Positions 44,383 to 53,932 of a stretch of DNA of 64,000 bases are shown here, one piece after another. The stretch spans positions 229,810-293,809 of the forward strand of contig NZ_FRFE01000005.1 of NCBI RefSeq assembly GCF_900143695.1. Direction: 5' to 3'. The translations under genes and the position numbers were made by a program. Position 1 is the first letter of the stretch. Every line of letters begins with the position of its first letter. This stretch comes from Desulfopila aestuarii DSM 18488 (lineage in GTDB: Bacteria > Desulfobacterota > Desulfobulbia > Desulfobulbales > Desulfocapsaceae). The notes beneath the pieces were generated by a model. It did no database searches, was not told where the DNA came from, and saw only the letters and a list, made by a program, of their open reading frames with translations.

Positions 44383-47088
44383 TTACCGGGATCGCCCCAT
44401 ACCAAGGAGGGTCCGCAACTGCACCAATAAATCGTCACCCCTGACCGGTTTCTCACAATAGGCGCTGATTCCCATCTCCATGGCTTTCTCCCGGTTAATG
44501 ATCTCGCTATGACCGGTACAAAGGATGATCGGCAAACCGGGAACGATAGAAAGTGCCTGGCGGGCCAGTTCAGCTCCGGTCAGGTGCGGCATGGTCATAT
44601 CGGTCACCATGGCGGCAAATTCTTGAGGCTTCTCCTGCAAAAGAGCGAGCGCCTCACGCCCATCGGTACAGGTGCTGACCTGATACCCATAACGGGTAAG
44701 AAAACCCTCATTGATGGCAATGATATCCTTTTCATCGTCAACCAGCAGGATATGCTCATTGCCGCCTTCCACTCTCACCGTCTCCAAGGAGGGTTTACTG
44801 TCGACCACCTGACTTTCCATCTTCGGGAAATAGACATGAATTGTCGTCCCCACCCCTTTCTCGCTATAGACATGGATATGCCCGTTATGGCTCTTGACGA
44901 TTCCGTGTACTACCGCCAACCCCAGACCTGTACCTGCCTCCGGGCCTTTGGTGGTATAATACGGATCGAACATCCGTTGCCGGGTTTCGGCATCCATGCC
45001 AACTCCGGTATCACCGACTTCAAGCCGCAAATATCTCCCCGGAGTCATCTGGAGCAACTCGTTGCTGCGATTGGCGTTGATGTTGACTGTTTTAATGCTC
45101 ACGGCCAGCACGCCACCCTTTGTCATCATCGCATGATAGGCGTTGGTGCAGAGGTTGAACAGAATCTGCTGGATCTGGGTTGAATCAGCTAAGATTATGG
45201 CATCACCAGCAATATTTTGCTCTATGGATATAGTGGCAGGCAACGTCGAACGCAGCATTTTCATGGACTCCCGAACAATTGCTGACAAGTCGACCGGCCC
45301 CTTTTGGTGATTGCTTTTTCTACTGAATGTCAAAATCTGGCGAATGAGATCCCGCGCCCGATCAGCTCCTTTCAAGGTTCCATCGAGAAACTTCCGCACC
45401 TTTTCCGGATTTTCAGCCTCAATACGGGCCAATTCGGCGTAGCCGATGACAGAACTTAATATGTTGTTGAAATCATGAGCAATGCCACCAGCAAGCGTAC
45501 CTATCGACTCCATCTTTTCTGCCTGGATCAGTCGATCCTCAAGAGCTATTCGTCGCTCCCGCTCGATCCGTTCTTTCGTGATATCACGGGAAATGCCAAG
45601 CAGGTAAGCAGGTTCGCCATTTTCCCCCATTATCGGGATTTTTTTGGTGTGCAGATAGCGTATCCCATCGGGCCCCGGCAATCGCTCCTCAGAAATATCT
45701 AGGAGCTTTCGCTCGTTCAGTGTCTCTTTATCCTGGTCGGCAAACACAGAAGCCATTTCATGAGGAAAAACCTCAAAGGCAGTCTTTCCAACAAAGTCTT
45801 CCTTGTTCAATCCCAGAAACTCCTCAGCGGTTCTGTTCATCCTGACAAAACGCAGATCATCAGCCCGCTTGACGAAAACCATATCCGGGATATTCTCAAC
45901 AACCGAATTGAGGAAACCTTCACTTTCCGCCAAGGCCCTCTCCGCTTTTTTACGCCGGAGGATGGTAACAAACAGACAGGAGAGCAATATGAGCAATAAG
46001 GTGATAAACGTCACCGTTGCCCATACAATCCCTTTGAACTCTTGATAGAAGGATCTCGGTACGTTCTGGATCACACTGTCCGGTGGAAGCTGCGTCTTGT
46101 CAATATGCAGCTTTTGCAGGATACGATAATCAAAGGTGGGAACATTTGGTCCTACCGACGGAGGAAAGGAGGATACCGCCCCATCACCAAGAATCTCTAC
46201 GGCGAGGCCTGCTGCAGCCTTCCCCTGCGCCACACCGCTGGTGACGACTCCACCCAGGACACCTGGGTGCATATAGGCATCTTCCATGCTGATAACGACA
46301 AAATCGCCGGATCCAGCTATGGCCTGTAGCGAGCTACCAAGAGCGACCGGCTGGTTGTTCTGATTCTGCAAACCGCCGATAGTGGTAAGCAGAATCGTCC
46401 CCTGCTTTTTCCCCTTCAGCCGCTCCAACAGTTGCTGAAGATGGTTTTCAGAAACAAATTCGAATTTGGTCCCGGCGGCAATGGAACCGCGCTCCCTGGT
46501 AAACTTCATGATATCACCGCGAATAGCCACATCCGTCTCCGAATTGTCGCCAACAACCAGAATCGTCTCCTCTTCAGGTAAGAGTTTTCGGATCAGATCA
46601 ATATTTCTGGCAATATCTTTCACTTCATACACGCCGGTATAGATATTCCGGTCTAATTGGGCATCCACATTCATGGAATTGACCCCGCAGAACACCACCG
46701 GTGTGGCGGGAAAGAGCTCCTGCTTAAATTCCAGCAGGAACCTGAGGGCGTTATCGTCGGTGGAAAAAATCAGATCTGGCGTGTAACCATGATATTTCTG
46801 CCGTAGATATCCGGCAAAAAAGCTCTGGTAGGAGGCAGAAAAATAAACCCGCTTGGTGTCAAGGTATTCATCGGCGAAAGTCAGGCTTCGTCCCTTGAAG
46901 ACAGCAGATATCTCATTGACAAAGCCCTCGTTCTGCGACTTGGTCCACGGATATTCCTGGTGATAGGAATGCAGCACAAAAATCTTATGTTCATCGACCT
47001 GAGCCAGAGCATTGCCACAAAAGACATGAAGCAACGCAGCAAGAAGGACACAACGACGAAGATAGGTATAATAGAGCGTAAAAGGCAT
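44383..47088 (-). CDS. Hybrid histidine kinase with ABC-type substrate-binding sensor
   Basis: 901 residues. A signal peptide (about 1-29), then a periplasmic ABC_sub_bind-like domain (about 34-335, FVLHSYHQEYPWT at its start), one TM helix (about 350-375), PAS (about 390-510), HisKA with phospho-His538 in GGIAHDFNNIL, HATPase (GTGLGLAVVHG) and a C-terminal receiver (LLVDDEKD; TDMTMPHLTG). The extracytoplasmic fold suggests sensing of a small organic solute. With the receiver at the end of the kinase and no dedicated output protein adjacent, the target is unclear. Standard domain order; function otherwise unknown. Confidence 0.88.
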   Translation of the reverse strand: MPFTLYYTYLRRCVLLAALLHVFCGNALAQVDEHKIFVLHSYHQEYPWTKSQNEGFVNEISAVFKGRSLTFADEYLDTKRVYFSASYQSFFAGYLRQKYHGYTPDLIFSTDDNALRFLLEFKQELFPATPVVFCGVNSMNVDAQLDRNIYTGVYEVKDIARNIDLIRKLLPEEETILVVGDNSETDVAIRGDIMKFTRERGSIAAGTKFEFVSENHLQQLLERLKGKKQGTILLTTIGGLQNQNNQPVALGSSLQAIAGSGDFVVISMEDAYMHPGVLGGVVTSGVAQGKAAAGLAVEILGDGAVSSFPPSVGPNVPTFDYRILQKLHIDKTQLPPDSVIQNVPRSFYQEFKGIVWATVTFITLLLILLSCLFVTILRRKKAERALAESEGFLNSVVENIPDMVFVKRADDLRFVRMNRTAEEFLGLNKEDFVGKTAFEVFPHEMASVFADQDKETLNERKLLDISEERLPGPDGIRYLHTKKIPIMGENGEPAYLLGISRDITKERIERERRIALEDRLIQAEKMESIGTLAGGIAHDFNNILSSVIGYAELARIEAENPEKVRKFLDGTLKGADRARDLIRQILTFSRKSNHQKGPVDLSAIVRESMKMLRSTLPATISIEQNIAGDAIILADSTQIQQILFNLCTNAYHAMMTKGGVLAVSIKTVNINANRSNELLQMTPGRYLRLEVGDTGVGMDAETRQRMFDPYYTTKGPEAGTGLGLAVVHGIVKSHNGHIHVYSEKGVGTTIHVYFPKMESQVVDSKPSLETVRVEGGNEHILLVDDEKDIIAINEGFLTRYGYQVSTCTDGREALALLQEKPQEFAAMVTDMTMPHLTGAELARQALSIVPGLPIILCTGHSEIINREKAMEMGISAYCEKPVRGDDLLVQLRTLLGMGRSR

Positions 47089-47228
47089 GAATTGAGCGTA
47101 AACGGGCAGTGGTGGGGTGCCCCGGTTCGGGAAGTGTAAGTCGTGCTATCCTATTCCACTTGCATCTATTTCGCAACTGCAAACGCAGCGCGGTGAATGC
47201 CCTTTTGCGTCAAAAAGAAAATGGGCAA

Positions 47229-49247
47229 TTACTGTAGAACCTCGATCTCCACCCGCCTGTTCATGCTTCGCCCTTCTGTGGTGTCGTTAGAGGCAATAGG
47301 TTTCTCGCTACCAAAGGCCTGCACCCGCAGTTGGTGCGAGGGGAGACCTTTCCCGAGGAAAAAGCTCTTGACCATATTGGCACGAAAAAGTGAGAGCCGG
47401 TAGTTATACCCTTCAGAGCCAAAGGAATCGGTATGTCCGGATATGACGAGAATTGCTTCGGGATGATCTCGAATAGCGGCCACTAAACCCTCTACATCAC
47501 TAAAATCAGTAAAGAAAAACTCACTTGAATCATTGTTAAAGCGGATCACTATTGCTTCTTTTGGCAGTTCAGTTACAGGTGGCAGTAAAGGTTTCTGCAC
47601 CTCAGGTTCCGGTTGCAAAAGCCCCAGCCTCTTTGACGCTTCCGTTTCCAACGGCTCAGGAGCAGCCTCCTGGGCCACCGGTTGCTCCACTTCGAGCTCA
47701 TTCACCGGTTGGGCAACTGGAGTGGCAGCAGGCACGATCACCTGAGGAACCGGTTCAGAAGAAACAGGATCTATGCCTGAGAGAGTACCTTCCTTCGGGT
47801 TGCCCGTCTCAGGGGAATTCTGACTATTGAGAAGAGGCTCAACTGTGACAGTAGTCCCCTTCTCCTCAACAGATGGCGGGATGGCCACCTTCTTGGAAGT
47901 CGGGCTTGGAGCAACTGGTTGAGGGGGAACAGCCGGCTGTTGTCCTGGAGTTTCAGGTTGCTGCTGAACAGGTTCGTTCCCCTGAGACTCATCAGAGGCT
48001 TTGGGCTTTTCGCCCACTGGTTCCGATTGGTCGGTCACCGGGCGAGGGGCAGTATCAAGAGCAGTCAATCGTTCTTGAAGTTCAAACAACTGGCGACTTG
48101 CACCGTTATAAAGGGTATCGAACGTCGCCCTATCAAAATAGTAAAGAGCACCAGCACCAATAAACAGCAGGGCAACGAAAAAAATCAGCGGACGGCTATA
48201 CGAACGATTTGGGCTTTGCAGAATTGGTCGTTGGGGAGGAGCCGTTTTGTATTCTACAGTATCCTCAGTCTCAGACACGCCTTCCGGTTGTGGTTGAGCC
48301 GGGGACACAACAGGGGCTTTCACGCTGGGAACAACCTGGGGAGCAGTGTAGGGTGGTGGCGATACAGGCGGTGATGGCGCTGGAGTTTCAAACTGGGGAG
48401 GCATCGGTCGCTGAGGAGAAGCATAACTTTGCCGCCCGACATACTGGGGGATCTTCAACTCATGGGCACAATTCCTGACCACATCAGCACCGATGACTCG
48501 CTGCTCGCGCACAAAGCCTGTCAGGAGACAATGATCGCACAGGATATTAATTCTTCTCGGAAACCCTCCGGAATATCGATGGATCTCCATGAACGCTTCC
48601 GCATCGAAGATCTGCCGGTTTGCGCCCGCTACACTTAGCCGGTGTTTGATATACTCTTCTGTTTCCAGATCTGTCAGAGGCTTGAGATGATAATTGAGAG
48701 TGAGTCGTTGAGCAACTGCCCGGTTTTCCGGGCGCTCCAGAATTTCATTGAACTCATCCTGGCCGACAAAAAAGATATTGAGGAGATTCAACCCATCCTT
48801 CTGAATATTGGAGAGAAGCCGGATCTCCTCCAGGAGGTCCTGGGTCAACAGTTGTGCTTCATCGATCAGGAGCAGCACCTGCTTCTTGTTTTGATGACAT
48901 CTCGCCAGGAACTCACTAAAATAGATAAGAAATTTGCCTTTGCTCTTAAAATTTTTCCGGATACCAAAAGAGTTGGCAATGTAATTCAGTAAATCGTTGA
49001 GTTCCAGACGTGGGTCAGGAACTGAGGCGTACAGGACATCCTCGCTGAGCCCTTTTATCAAGGCATTAATCAGCGTGGTTTTACCAGTACCCACATCCCC
49101 GGTCAGCAGCATAAACCCTTTGTTATCGAGCACACCGTAAGTGAGGGTCGCCAACGCCTCTTTATGCTTTTCGCCAAGCCAGATAAACTTCGGGTCGGAA
49201 GCAATTTGAAAAGGCTTAATATCGAGATTAAAGTACGAAGTATACAT
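47229..49247 (-). CDS. ExeA-like AAA ATPase fused to OmpA-type peptidoglycan-binding domain
   Basis: 672 residues. N-terminal ExeA/GspA-type ATPase (about 1-265): YFNLDIKPFQIASDPKF, Walker A GDVGTGKTT, Walker B LLLIDEAQ, sensor R-R-I-N. Then a Pro-rich linker (about 280-370), one TM helix (about 355-375), a second Pro/Glu-rich stretch and a C-terminal OmpA domain (about 560-672, HTDSFGSEGYNYRLS, NRRVEIEV). ExeA works with ExeB to place the type II secretion pore through peptidoglycan; here the wall-binding module is OmpA-type rather than the usual one. It could assemble a large envelope machine. No secretion genes lie nearby. Confidence 0.85.
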   Translation of the reverse strand: MYTSYFNLDIKPFQIASDPKFIWLGEKHKEALATLTYGVLDNKGFMLLTGDVGTGKTTLINALIKGLSEDVLYASVPDPRLELNDLLNYIANSFGIRKNFKSKGKFLIYFSEFLARCHQNKKQVLLLIDEAQLLTQDLLEEIRLLSNIQKDGLNLLNIFFVGQDEFNEILERPENRAVAQRLTLNYHLKPLTDLETEEYIKHRLSVAGANRQIFDAEAFMEIHRYSGGFPRRINILCDHCLLTGFVREQRVIGADVVRNCAHELKIPQYVGRQSYASPQRPMPPQFETPAPSPPVSPPPYTAPQVVPSVKAPVVSPAQPQPEGVSETEDTVEYKTAPPQRPILQSPNRSYSRPLIFFVALLFIGAGALYYFDRATFDTLYNGASRQLFELQERLTALDTAPRPVTDQSEPVGEKPKASDESQGNEPVQQQPETPGQQPAVPPQPVAPSPTSKKVAIPPSVEEKGTTVTVEPLLNSQNSPETGNPKEGTLSGIDPVSSEPVPQVIVPAATPVAQPVNELEVEQPVAQEAAPEPLETEASKRLGLLQPEPEVQKPLLPPVTELPKEAIVIRFNNDSSEFFFTDFSDVEGLVAAIRDHPEAILVISGHTDSFGSEGYNYRLSLFRANMVKSFFLGKGLPSHQLRVQAFGSEKPIASNDTTEGRSMNRRVEIEVLQ

Positions 49248-49569
49248 ACATTTACTGCCAACTGTCTGAATTTATCAAAACTATTGGGGACTTATGGTCC
49301 CACCAAATAACACGTTTGGTTTACGTGCTCTTGCCGTGACAAAGGAATTCACAATCCCATAGATTAAACTCCACCATTCTCACATCCTTTTCGTCTTCTA
49401 CTATGCGGCGTATTCACAAAACTGCAACCATTCTTTTTTGAATACACTAACTTCCATAATTTTAAGCATCCCACCTCAGGAGCCAGATTTCACATTATAC
49501 CAGCCAACAGCCAGAGTAACATTCGTCTGCCCATCATAATACCACCAACAACACTTTTGCAGTAAGCCT

Positions 49570-49592
49570 ACATAAATGTAGCCCTTCCTACA
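49570..49592 (+). promoter_or_regulatory. ACATAAATGT palindrome and NifA-type site upstream of nifE
   Basis: ACATAAATGT (49570-49579), the same core as before nifH and amtB, overlaps a canonical NifA upstream sequence TGT-N10-ACA (49577-49592). It lies about 103 bases before the -24 element. The remaining part of the 507-base region 49248-49754 shows no other feature I can support. Confidence 0.7.
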
Positions 49593-49682
49593 CCTTCATT
49601 CTCATGTGGATCTCTTGTCATTTCATGAGATAATAAATCGTATCATTCTAGTATAATTACACAATTCAATTCTCACGCCCTC

Positions 49683-49697
49683 TGGCACAATGGTTGC
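49683..49697 (+). promoter_or_regulatory. Sigma-54 promoter of nifENB
   Basis: TGGCAC, five bases, TTGC: a full -24/-12 match, with a predicted start about 45 bases before the nifE ATG. Confidence 0.9.
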
Positions 49698-49754
49698 GTA
49701 TCAGGAGACAGCACCAGTCAACTCCCGCTTTTTCAGCATATTCCAGAGGGGATT

Positions 49755-51113
49755 ATGGAACCACTACACGTCTTAAAAGAACGAGAGCCGCAGATTCACC
49801 GAAAAGGTGAGGCTCCCTTTTCCATCGAGTGCAACAAAGACAGCCTGGCCGGAGCAGTCAGCCAGAGAGCTTGCGTCTTCTGCGGCTCCCGGGTGGTACT
49901 CTACCCCATCGCCGATGCGCTCCACCTGGTCCACGGCCCCATCGGTTGCGCCGTTTACACCTGGGATATCCGAGGAGCTCTCTCTTCAGGCCCCGAGCTG
50001 CATCGTCTGTCGTTTTCCACCGACCTGCAGGAAATCGATGTCATCTTCGGTGGTGAGAAAAAACTCTACAAGGCGCTTATCGAGTTGATCGACCGGCACC
50101 AGCCCAAAGCCGCCTTTGTCTATTCGACCTGCATCGTCGGTCTTATCGGTGATGATATGGAAGCAGTCTGTAAACAGGTCGAGAAAGAGAAATCCATACC
50201 CGTGCTGCCAGTAATGTCCGAAGGGTTTAAAGGCAACAAACGCGCCGGCTATGAAGCCGCCTGCAGTGCAATGACCCGGCTCGTAGGAACCGGCGATATC
50301 TCGGGTATCTCCAAACATTCCATCAATATTTTAGGCGATTTCAACCTGGCCGGAGAGATCTGGCTGATCCGTGAATATTTCAACCGAATCGGTGTTGAAG
50401 TCGTAGCCAACATTACCGGCGACGGTCGAATCGAAGACATCAAACGAAGCCATGGGGCCGCACTCAACGTCGTCCAGTGTTCCGGCGCCACCATGGATCT
50501 CGCTACCATGATGAAGAAGCGTTTCGGCATTCCCAATATCAGGGTCTCCTACTTTGGTGTCGAAGATATGGCCGAAGCGCTCTACGAGGTGGCCCGGTTC
50601 TTTAAAGATGACGAGATGCTTGAGAAAGCCAGGGAGTTGGTGCGGATGGAACTCAGTACCCTCTTACCAGAACTCCAGAAATACAAAACTGCTCTGGCGG
50701 GAAAAAAAGCAGCGATCTATGTGGGCGGTGCCTTCAAGGCCTTTTCTCTGGTGAAGGCCTTCCGACTCATCGGCATGAAGGTGGTGATGGTCGGTTCACA
50801 AACCGGCACCCGTGAAGATTACGAGGAGCTCGAGGAGATCACCGACGAGGGCACGATCATTATCGACGACGCCAATCCGTTGGAACTGTCAGCAATCATC
50901 CGGGAAAAGGATGTGGATATTTTTGTCGGCGGTGTCAAGGAACGTCCCATTGCCTATAAGCTTGGCGTGGCCTTTTGCGATCACAATCATGAGCGGAAGG
51001 AAATGCTGGCAGGCTTTCATGGCATGCTCAATTTCGCTCGCGAAGTGTACGGATCCGTCATGAGTCCGGTATGGCAGTTTGTGCCAAGAAGAGTTTCAGA
51101 GGAGAAGGAATAA
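49755..51113 (+). CDS. nifE: Nitrogenase cofactor scaffold NifE
   Basis: Alpha-like half of the NifEN scaffold on which the NifB-cofactor is converted to FeMo-co. 452 residues. The cysteines of the NifD-like cluster site appear in RACVFCGSRVV, HGPIGCAVYTW and STCIVGLIGDD, and a cofactor-region Cys in NVVQCSGATMDLA. The sequence is shorter than NifD and lacks its 50-residue insertion. The stop overlaps the nifN start by one base (TAATG), giving coupled translation. Confidence 0.96.
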   Translation: MEPLHVLKEREPQIHRKGEAPFSIECNKDSLAGAVSQRACVFCGSRVVLYPIADALHLVHGPIGCAVYTWDIRGALSSGPELHRLSFSTDLQEIDVIFGGEKKLYKALIELIDRHQPKAAFVYSTCIVGLIGDDMEAVCKQVEKEKSIPVLPVMSEGFKGNKRAGYEAACSAMTRLVGTGDISGISKHSINILGDFNLAGEIWLIREYFNRIGVEVVANITGDGRIEDIKRSHGAALNVVQCSGATMDLATMMKKRFGIPNIRVSYFGVEDMAEALYEVARFFKDDEMLEKARELVRMELSTLLPELQKYKTALAGKKAAIYVGGAFKAFSLVKAFRLIGMKVVMVGSQTGTREDYEELEEITDEGTIIIDDANPLELSAIIREKDVDIFVGGVKERPIAYKLGVAFCDHNHERKEMLAGFHGMLNFAREVYGSVMSPVWQFVPRRVSEEKE

Positions 51114-52468
51114 TGTCCAAGATGCCTAACTACGTTTCCACCACCAACGCCTGCAAACTCTGCAAACCGCTTGGAGCATCGCTGGCCTTTCGCGGCATTG
51201 AAGGTGCTGTCCCGTTTCTGCACGGCTCCCAGGGCTGCGCCACCTATATGCGCCGATATATTATCAGCCACTTCAACGAACCCATTGATATAGCCTCGTC
51301 GTCACTTGGCGAAAAACACGCGGTCTATGGCGGTTCGGCAAACCTGAAAATGGGTCTGAAAAATGTTACCGCCAAGTACAAACCCCAACTGATCGGCGTT
51401 GCCACCACCTGCCTCACCGAAACCATAGGCGACGACGTCAAGATGATCCTGGCTGAATACAAGGACGAGTTCCATACCGGCATCGACGACCCGCTTATCA
51501 TCTCGGTCTCGACTCCAAGCTATTCCGGTACCCATATGGAAGGCTTCAACGCGGCCTTAAAAGGAGTCGTCGAGCAGCTTGCCAACGGTGGCGAACAAAA
51601 TGAAACAATCAACATTCTTCCCGGCTTTATCTCTGCTGCCGATCTCAGGTACTTAAAAGAACTGCTTCAAGATTTCGGCATTGCCGCCACGGTGCTCCCC
51701 GACTATTCGGAGACTCTTGATGGCGAAGCCCTAAATGAATACCCGCTGATCCCAAAAGGCGGCACCCCGCTCAGCAGTATCCGCAATATGGGCCGAGCCA
51801 AACTCACCATCGAATGCGGCCGCACTTTTTCCGGCGAAACGGCTGGTTCACAGCTGCTCAAGCTGTTTACCGTGCCGCTCACCAGGGTCGGACTGCCCAT
51901 CGGCATTCGGGAAACCGACCGTTTCATGGATGTAGTGTCCGAAGCGGCAGGCATCGAGATACCCGAGAAGTATCGCAGCGCCCGAGGCCGCCTGGTAGAC
52001 GCCATGGTGGATGGCCACAAATATATCTTCGGCAAACGGGCTGTAGTCTACGGTGAAGAAGATCTCGTCGTCGGACTCACCGCCTTCCTGGCTGAAATCG
52101 GTATCAAACCTGTACTCTGCGCTTCGGGCGGCAAAAGCGGCAACATGAAAGAGAGCATAGCAAACGTGCTCGAAGGCCTTGGCTGCGAGATGCCGGAGGT
52201 ACACGAAAACGTCGATTTTTACGACATCGAAGAGCGGGCGAGTGATCTCGACCTTGATCTCCTGGTGGGCCACTCAAAAGGTTACAGCTTTGCCCGTCGA
52301 CAGAATATTCCCCTTATCCGGGTGGGCTTTCCGATCCATGACCGTATCGGCGGCCAGCGACTGCTCCATATCGGCTATCACGGGGCACAACAGCTTTTTG
52401 ACACTATTACCAACACCATCATTGCCAAGAAGCAGGACGATTCAGACGTGGGCTACAGCTATATGTGA
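51113..52468 (+). CDS. nifN: Nitrogenase cofactor scaffold NifN
   Basis: Beta-like partner of NifE, 451 residues. It retains NACKLCKPLGASLAFRG, the GSQGCATYMRRY segment and the TTCLTETIGDD loop found in NifK, and ends with GVGYSYM-like DDSDVGYSYM. The start at 51113 uses GGAGAAGGA inside the end of nifE. It is separated from nifB by 73 bases on the same strand. It is not a NifN-NifB or NifEN fusion, as found in some clostridia. Confidence 0.95.
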   Translation: MSKMPNYVSTTNACKLCKPLGASLAFRGIEGAVPFLHGSQGCATYMRRYIISHFNEPIDIASSSLGEKHAVYGGSANLKMGLKNVTAKYKPQLIGVATTCLTETIGDDVKMILAEYKDEFHTGIDDPLIISVSTPSYSGTHMEGFNAALKGVVEQLANGGEQNETINILPGFISAADLRYLKELLQDFGIAATVLPDYSETLDGEALNEYPLIPKGGTPLSSIRNMGRAKLTIECGRTFSGETAGSQLLKLFTVPLTRVGLPIGIRETDRFMDVVSEAAGIEIPEKYRSARGRLVDAMVDGHKYIFGKRAVVYGEEDLVVGLTAFLAEIGIKPVLCASGGKSGNMKESIANVLEGLGCEMPEVHENVDFYDIEERASDLDLDLLVGHSKGYSFARRQNIPLIRVGFPIHDRIGGQRLLHIGYHGAQQLFDTITNTIIAKKQDDSDVGYSYM

Positions 52469-52541
52469 CCCCCCTCACCTGCCAATACTATCTATCCCGC
52501 CCGGAATCGGGCTAACCGCACACTTACCAAAAGGCGACATC

Positions 52542-53819
52542 ATGAAACAGCTGACCAAGAGCGACTATCATCGTCATCCTTGCTTCAACCCGGAAGCCAA
52601 AGGCCTTTACGGACGGGTCCACCTGCCGGTCGCCCCGAAATGCAATATCAAATGTAACTTCTGCGACAGGAAGTATGACTGTGTCAACGAGTCACGGCCC
52701 GGGGTTACCTCCTCGGTGCTCAGCCCATACCAGGCCAAAATCTATATGGAGAAGGTACTCGAAAAAGAGCCGCGGATCAGTGTCGCCGGCATCGCCGGTC
52801 CCGGAGATCCTTTCGCCAACCCAGAAGAGACCATGGGAACCCTCAGGATGATCAGAAAGAATTTTCCTGAGACACTGCTCTGCGTCTCCTCCAACGGGAT
52901 GGGTATCGGTCCGTATATTGAAGAACTCGCCACGCTCCAGGTGAGCCATGTTACTATTACCATTTGTGCCGTCGATCCGGAGATCGGCAGCAAGATCTAT
53001 AGCTGGGTGACTGACAACAACATCATCTATCGTGGCTTGCAGGGCGCCGAGCTGTTGCTCGAGAGGCAGCTGGTGGCGGTTAAGAAGCTCAAAGAATGCG
53101 GTATCCTGGTGAAAATCAACTGCATCGTTATCCCCGGCATCAACGATCACCACGTGGAAGCAGTCGCTGCCAAAATGAAGGAACTTGGCGCCGATCTTCT
53201 GAACTGCATGGCCATGTTCCCGAACGTCAACACCCCGTTTGGCGAGATCCCCCAGCCCGACAAAGCTGCCATGAAAGAAATCCGTGATACCGCAGAAACC
53301 TATCTACCTCAGATGCGGCACTGTACCCGTTGCCGAGCTGACGCAGTGGGACTTTTGGGTGAAGACCGTACCAACGAGTTCCGCAGTTGCCTTAGCGATT
53401 GCGCCACCACCCCGGTGCCAGCTGGAGAAGAGCGCCCCTATGTGGCAATAGCCACCCAGGAAGGCATCCTCGTCAATCAGCATCTCGGCGAAGCGAAACG
53501 TTTCCAGATCTGGGCCAAAGAAAACGGTACCTTTGTAAAAATCACTGACCGGGAAGCACCACCTTCCGGCGGTGGCATCCGGCGCTGGCATAAACTCGCC
53601 CGCATTCTTGGCGACTGTCGTGCGGTTTTAATAAGCGGCATTGGCGACACCCCACTCGACATTCTTATGAAATCGGGAGTTGAGCCCATTGAGGCTGCAG
53701 GCTTTATCGAAGAAGCCCTGGCCACAGTCTATGAAGGTGGTCACACCGGCGGCCTCAAAGGAAGGCGTAAATCATGCGCCTCGGGGGGCTGTCAGGGCTC
53801 CGGAGGCGGCTGCGGCTGA
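52542..53819 (+). CDS. nifB: FeMo-cofactor biosynthesis radical-SAM protein NifB with C-terminal NifX domain
   Basis: Fuses two [4Fe-4S] units into the carbide-containing NifB-cofactor using SAM. 425 residues. The SAM cluster motif is Cys34-x3-Cys38-x2-Cys41 (APKCNIKCNFCDRKYDC). The accessory-cluster residues lie in HPCF near the N-terminus and CTRCRADAVG. GPGDPFAN follows the cluster. Residues about 298-400 form the NifX-like domain (VNQHLGEAKRFQIW), and the protein ends in a Cys/Gly-rich tail (CASGGCQGSGGGCG). It is the intact counterpart of the cysteine-less paralogue after nifK. Confidence 0.97.
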   Translation: MKQLTKSDYHRHPCFNPEAKGLYGRVHLPVAPKCNIKCNFCDRKYDCVNESRPGVTSSVLSPYQAKIYMEKVLEKEPRISVAGIAGPGDPFANPEETMGTLRMIRKNFPETLLCVSSNGMGIGPYIEELATLQVSHVTITICAVDPEIGSKIYSWVTDNNIIYRGLQGAELLLERQLVAVKKLKECGILVKINCIVIPGINDHHVEAVAAKMKELGADLLNCMAMFPNVNTPFGEIPQPDKAAMKEIRDTAETYLPQMRHCTRCRADAVGLLGEDRTNEFRSCLSDCATTPVPAGEERPYVAIATQEGILVNQHLGEAKRFQIWAKENGTFVKITDREAPPSGGGIRRWHKLARILGDCRAVLISGIGDTPLDILMKSGVEPIEAAGFIEEALATVYEGGHTGGLKGRRKSCASGGCQGSGGGCG

Positions 53820-53932
53820 TAGCTAGAAGACAATAGTTTCTTCAGCATGTGTACTTACAATTGACCTTTCTGCCCCAAAAGACATACACTTTGACGTATC
53901 ATCCATCCATTTCCATTTTCAAGGAGGAGACA

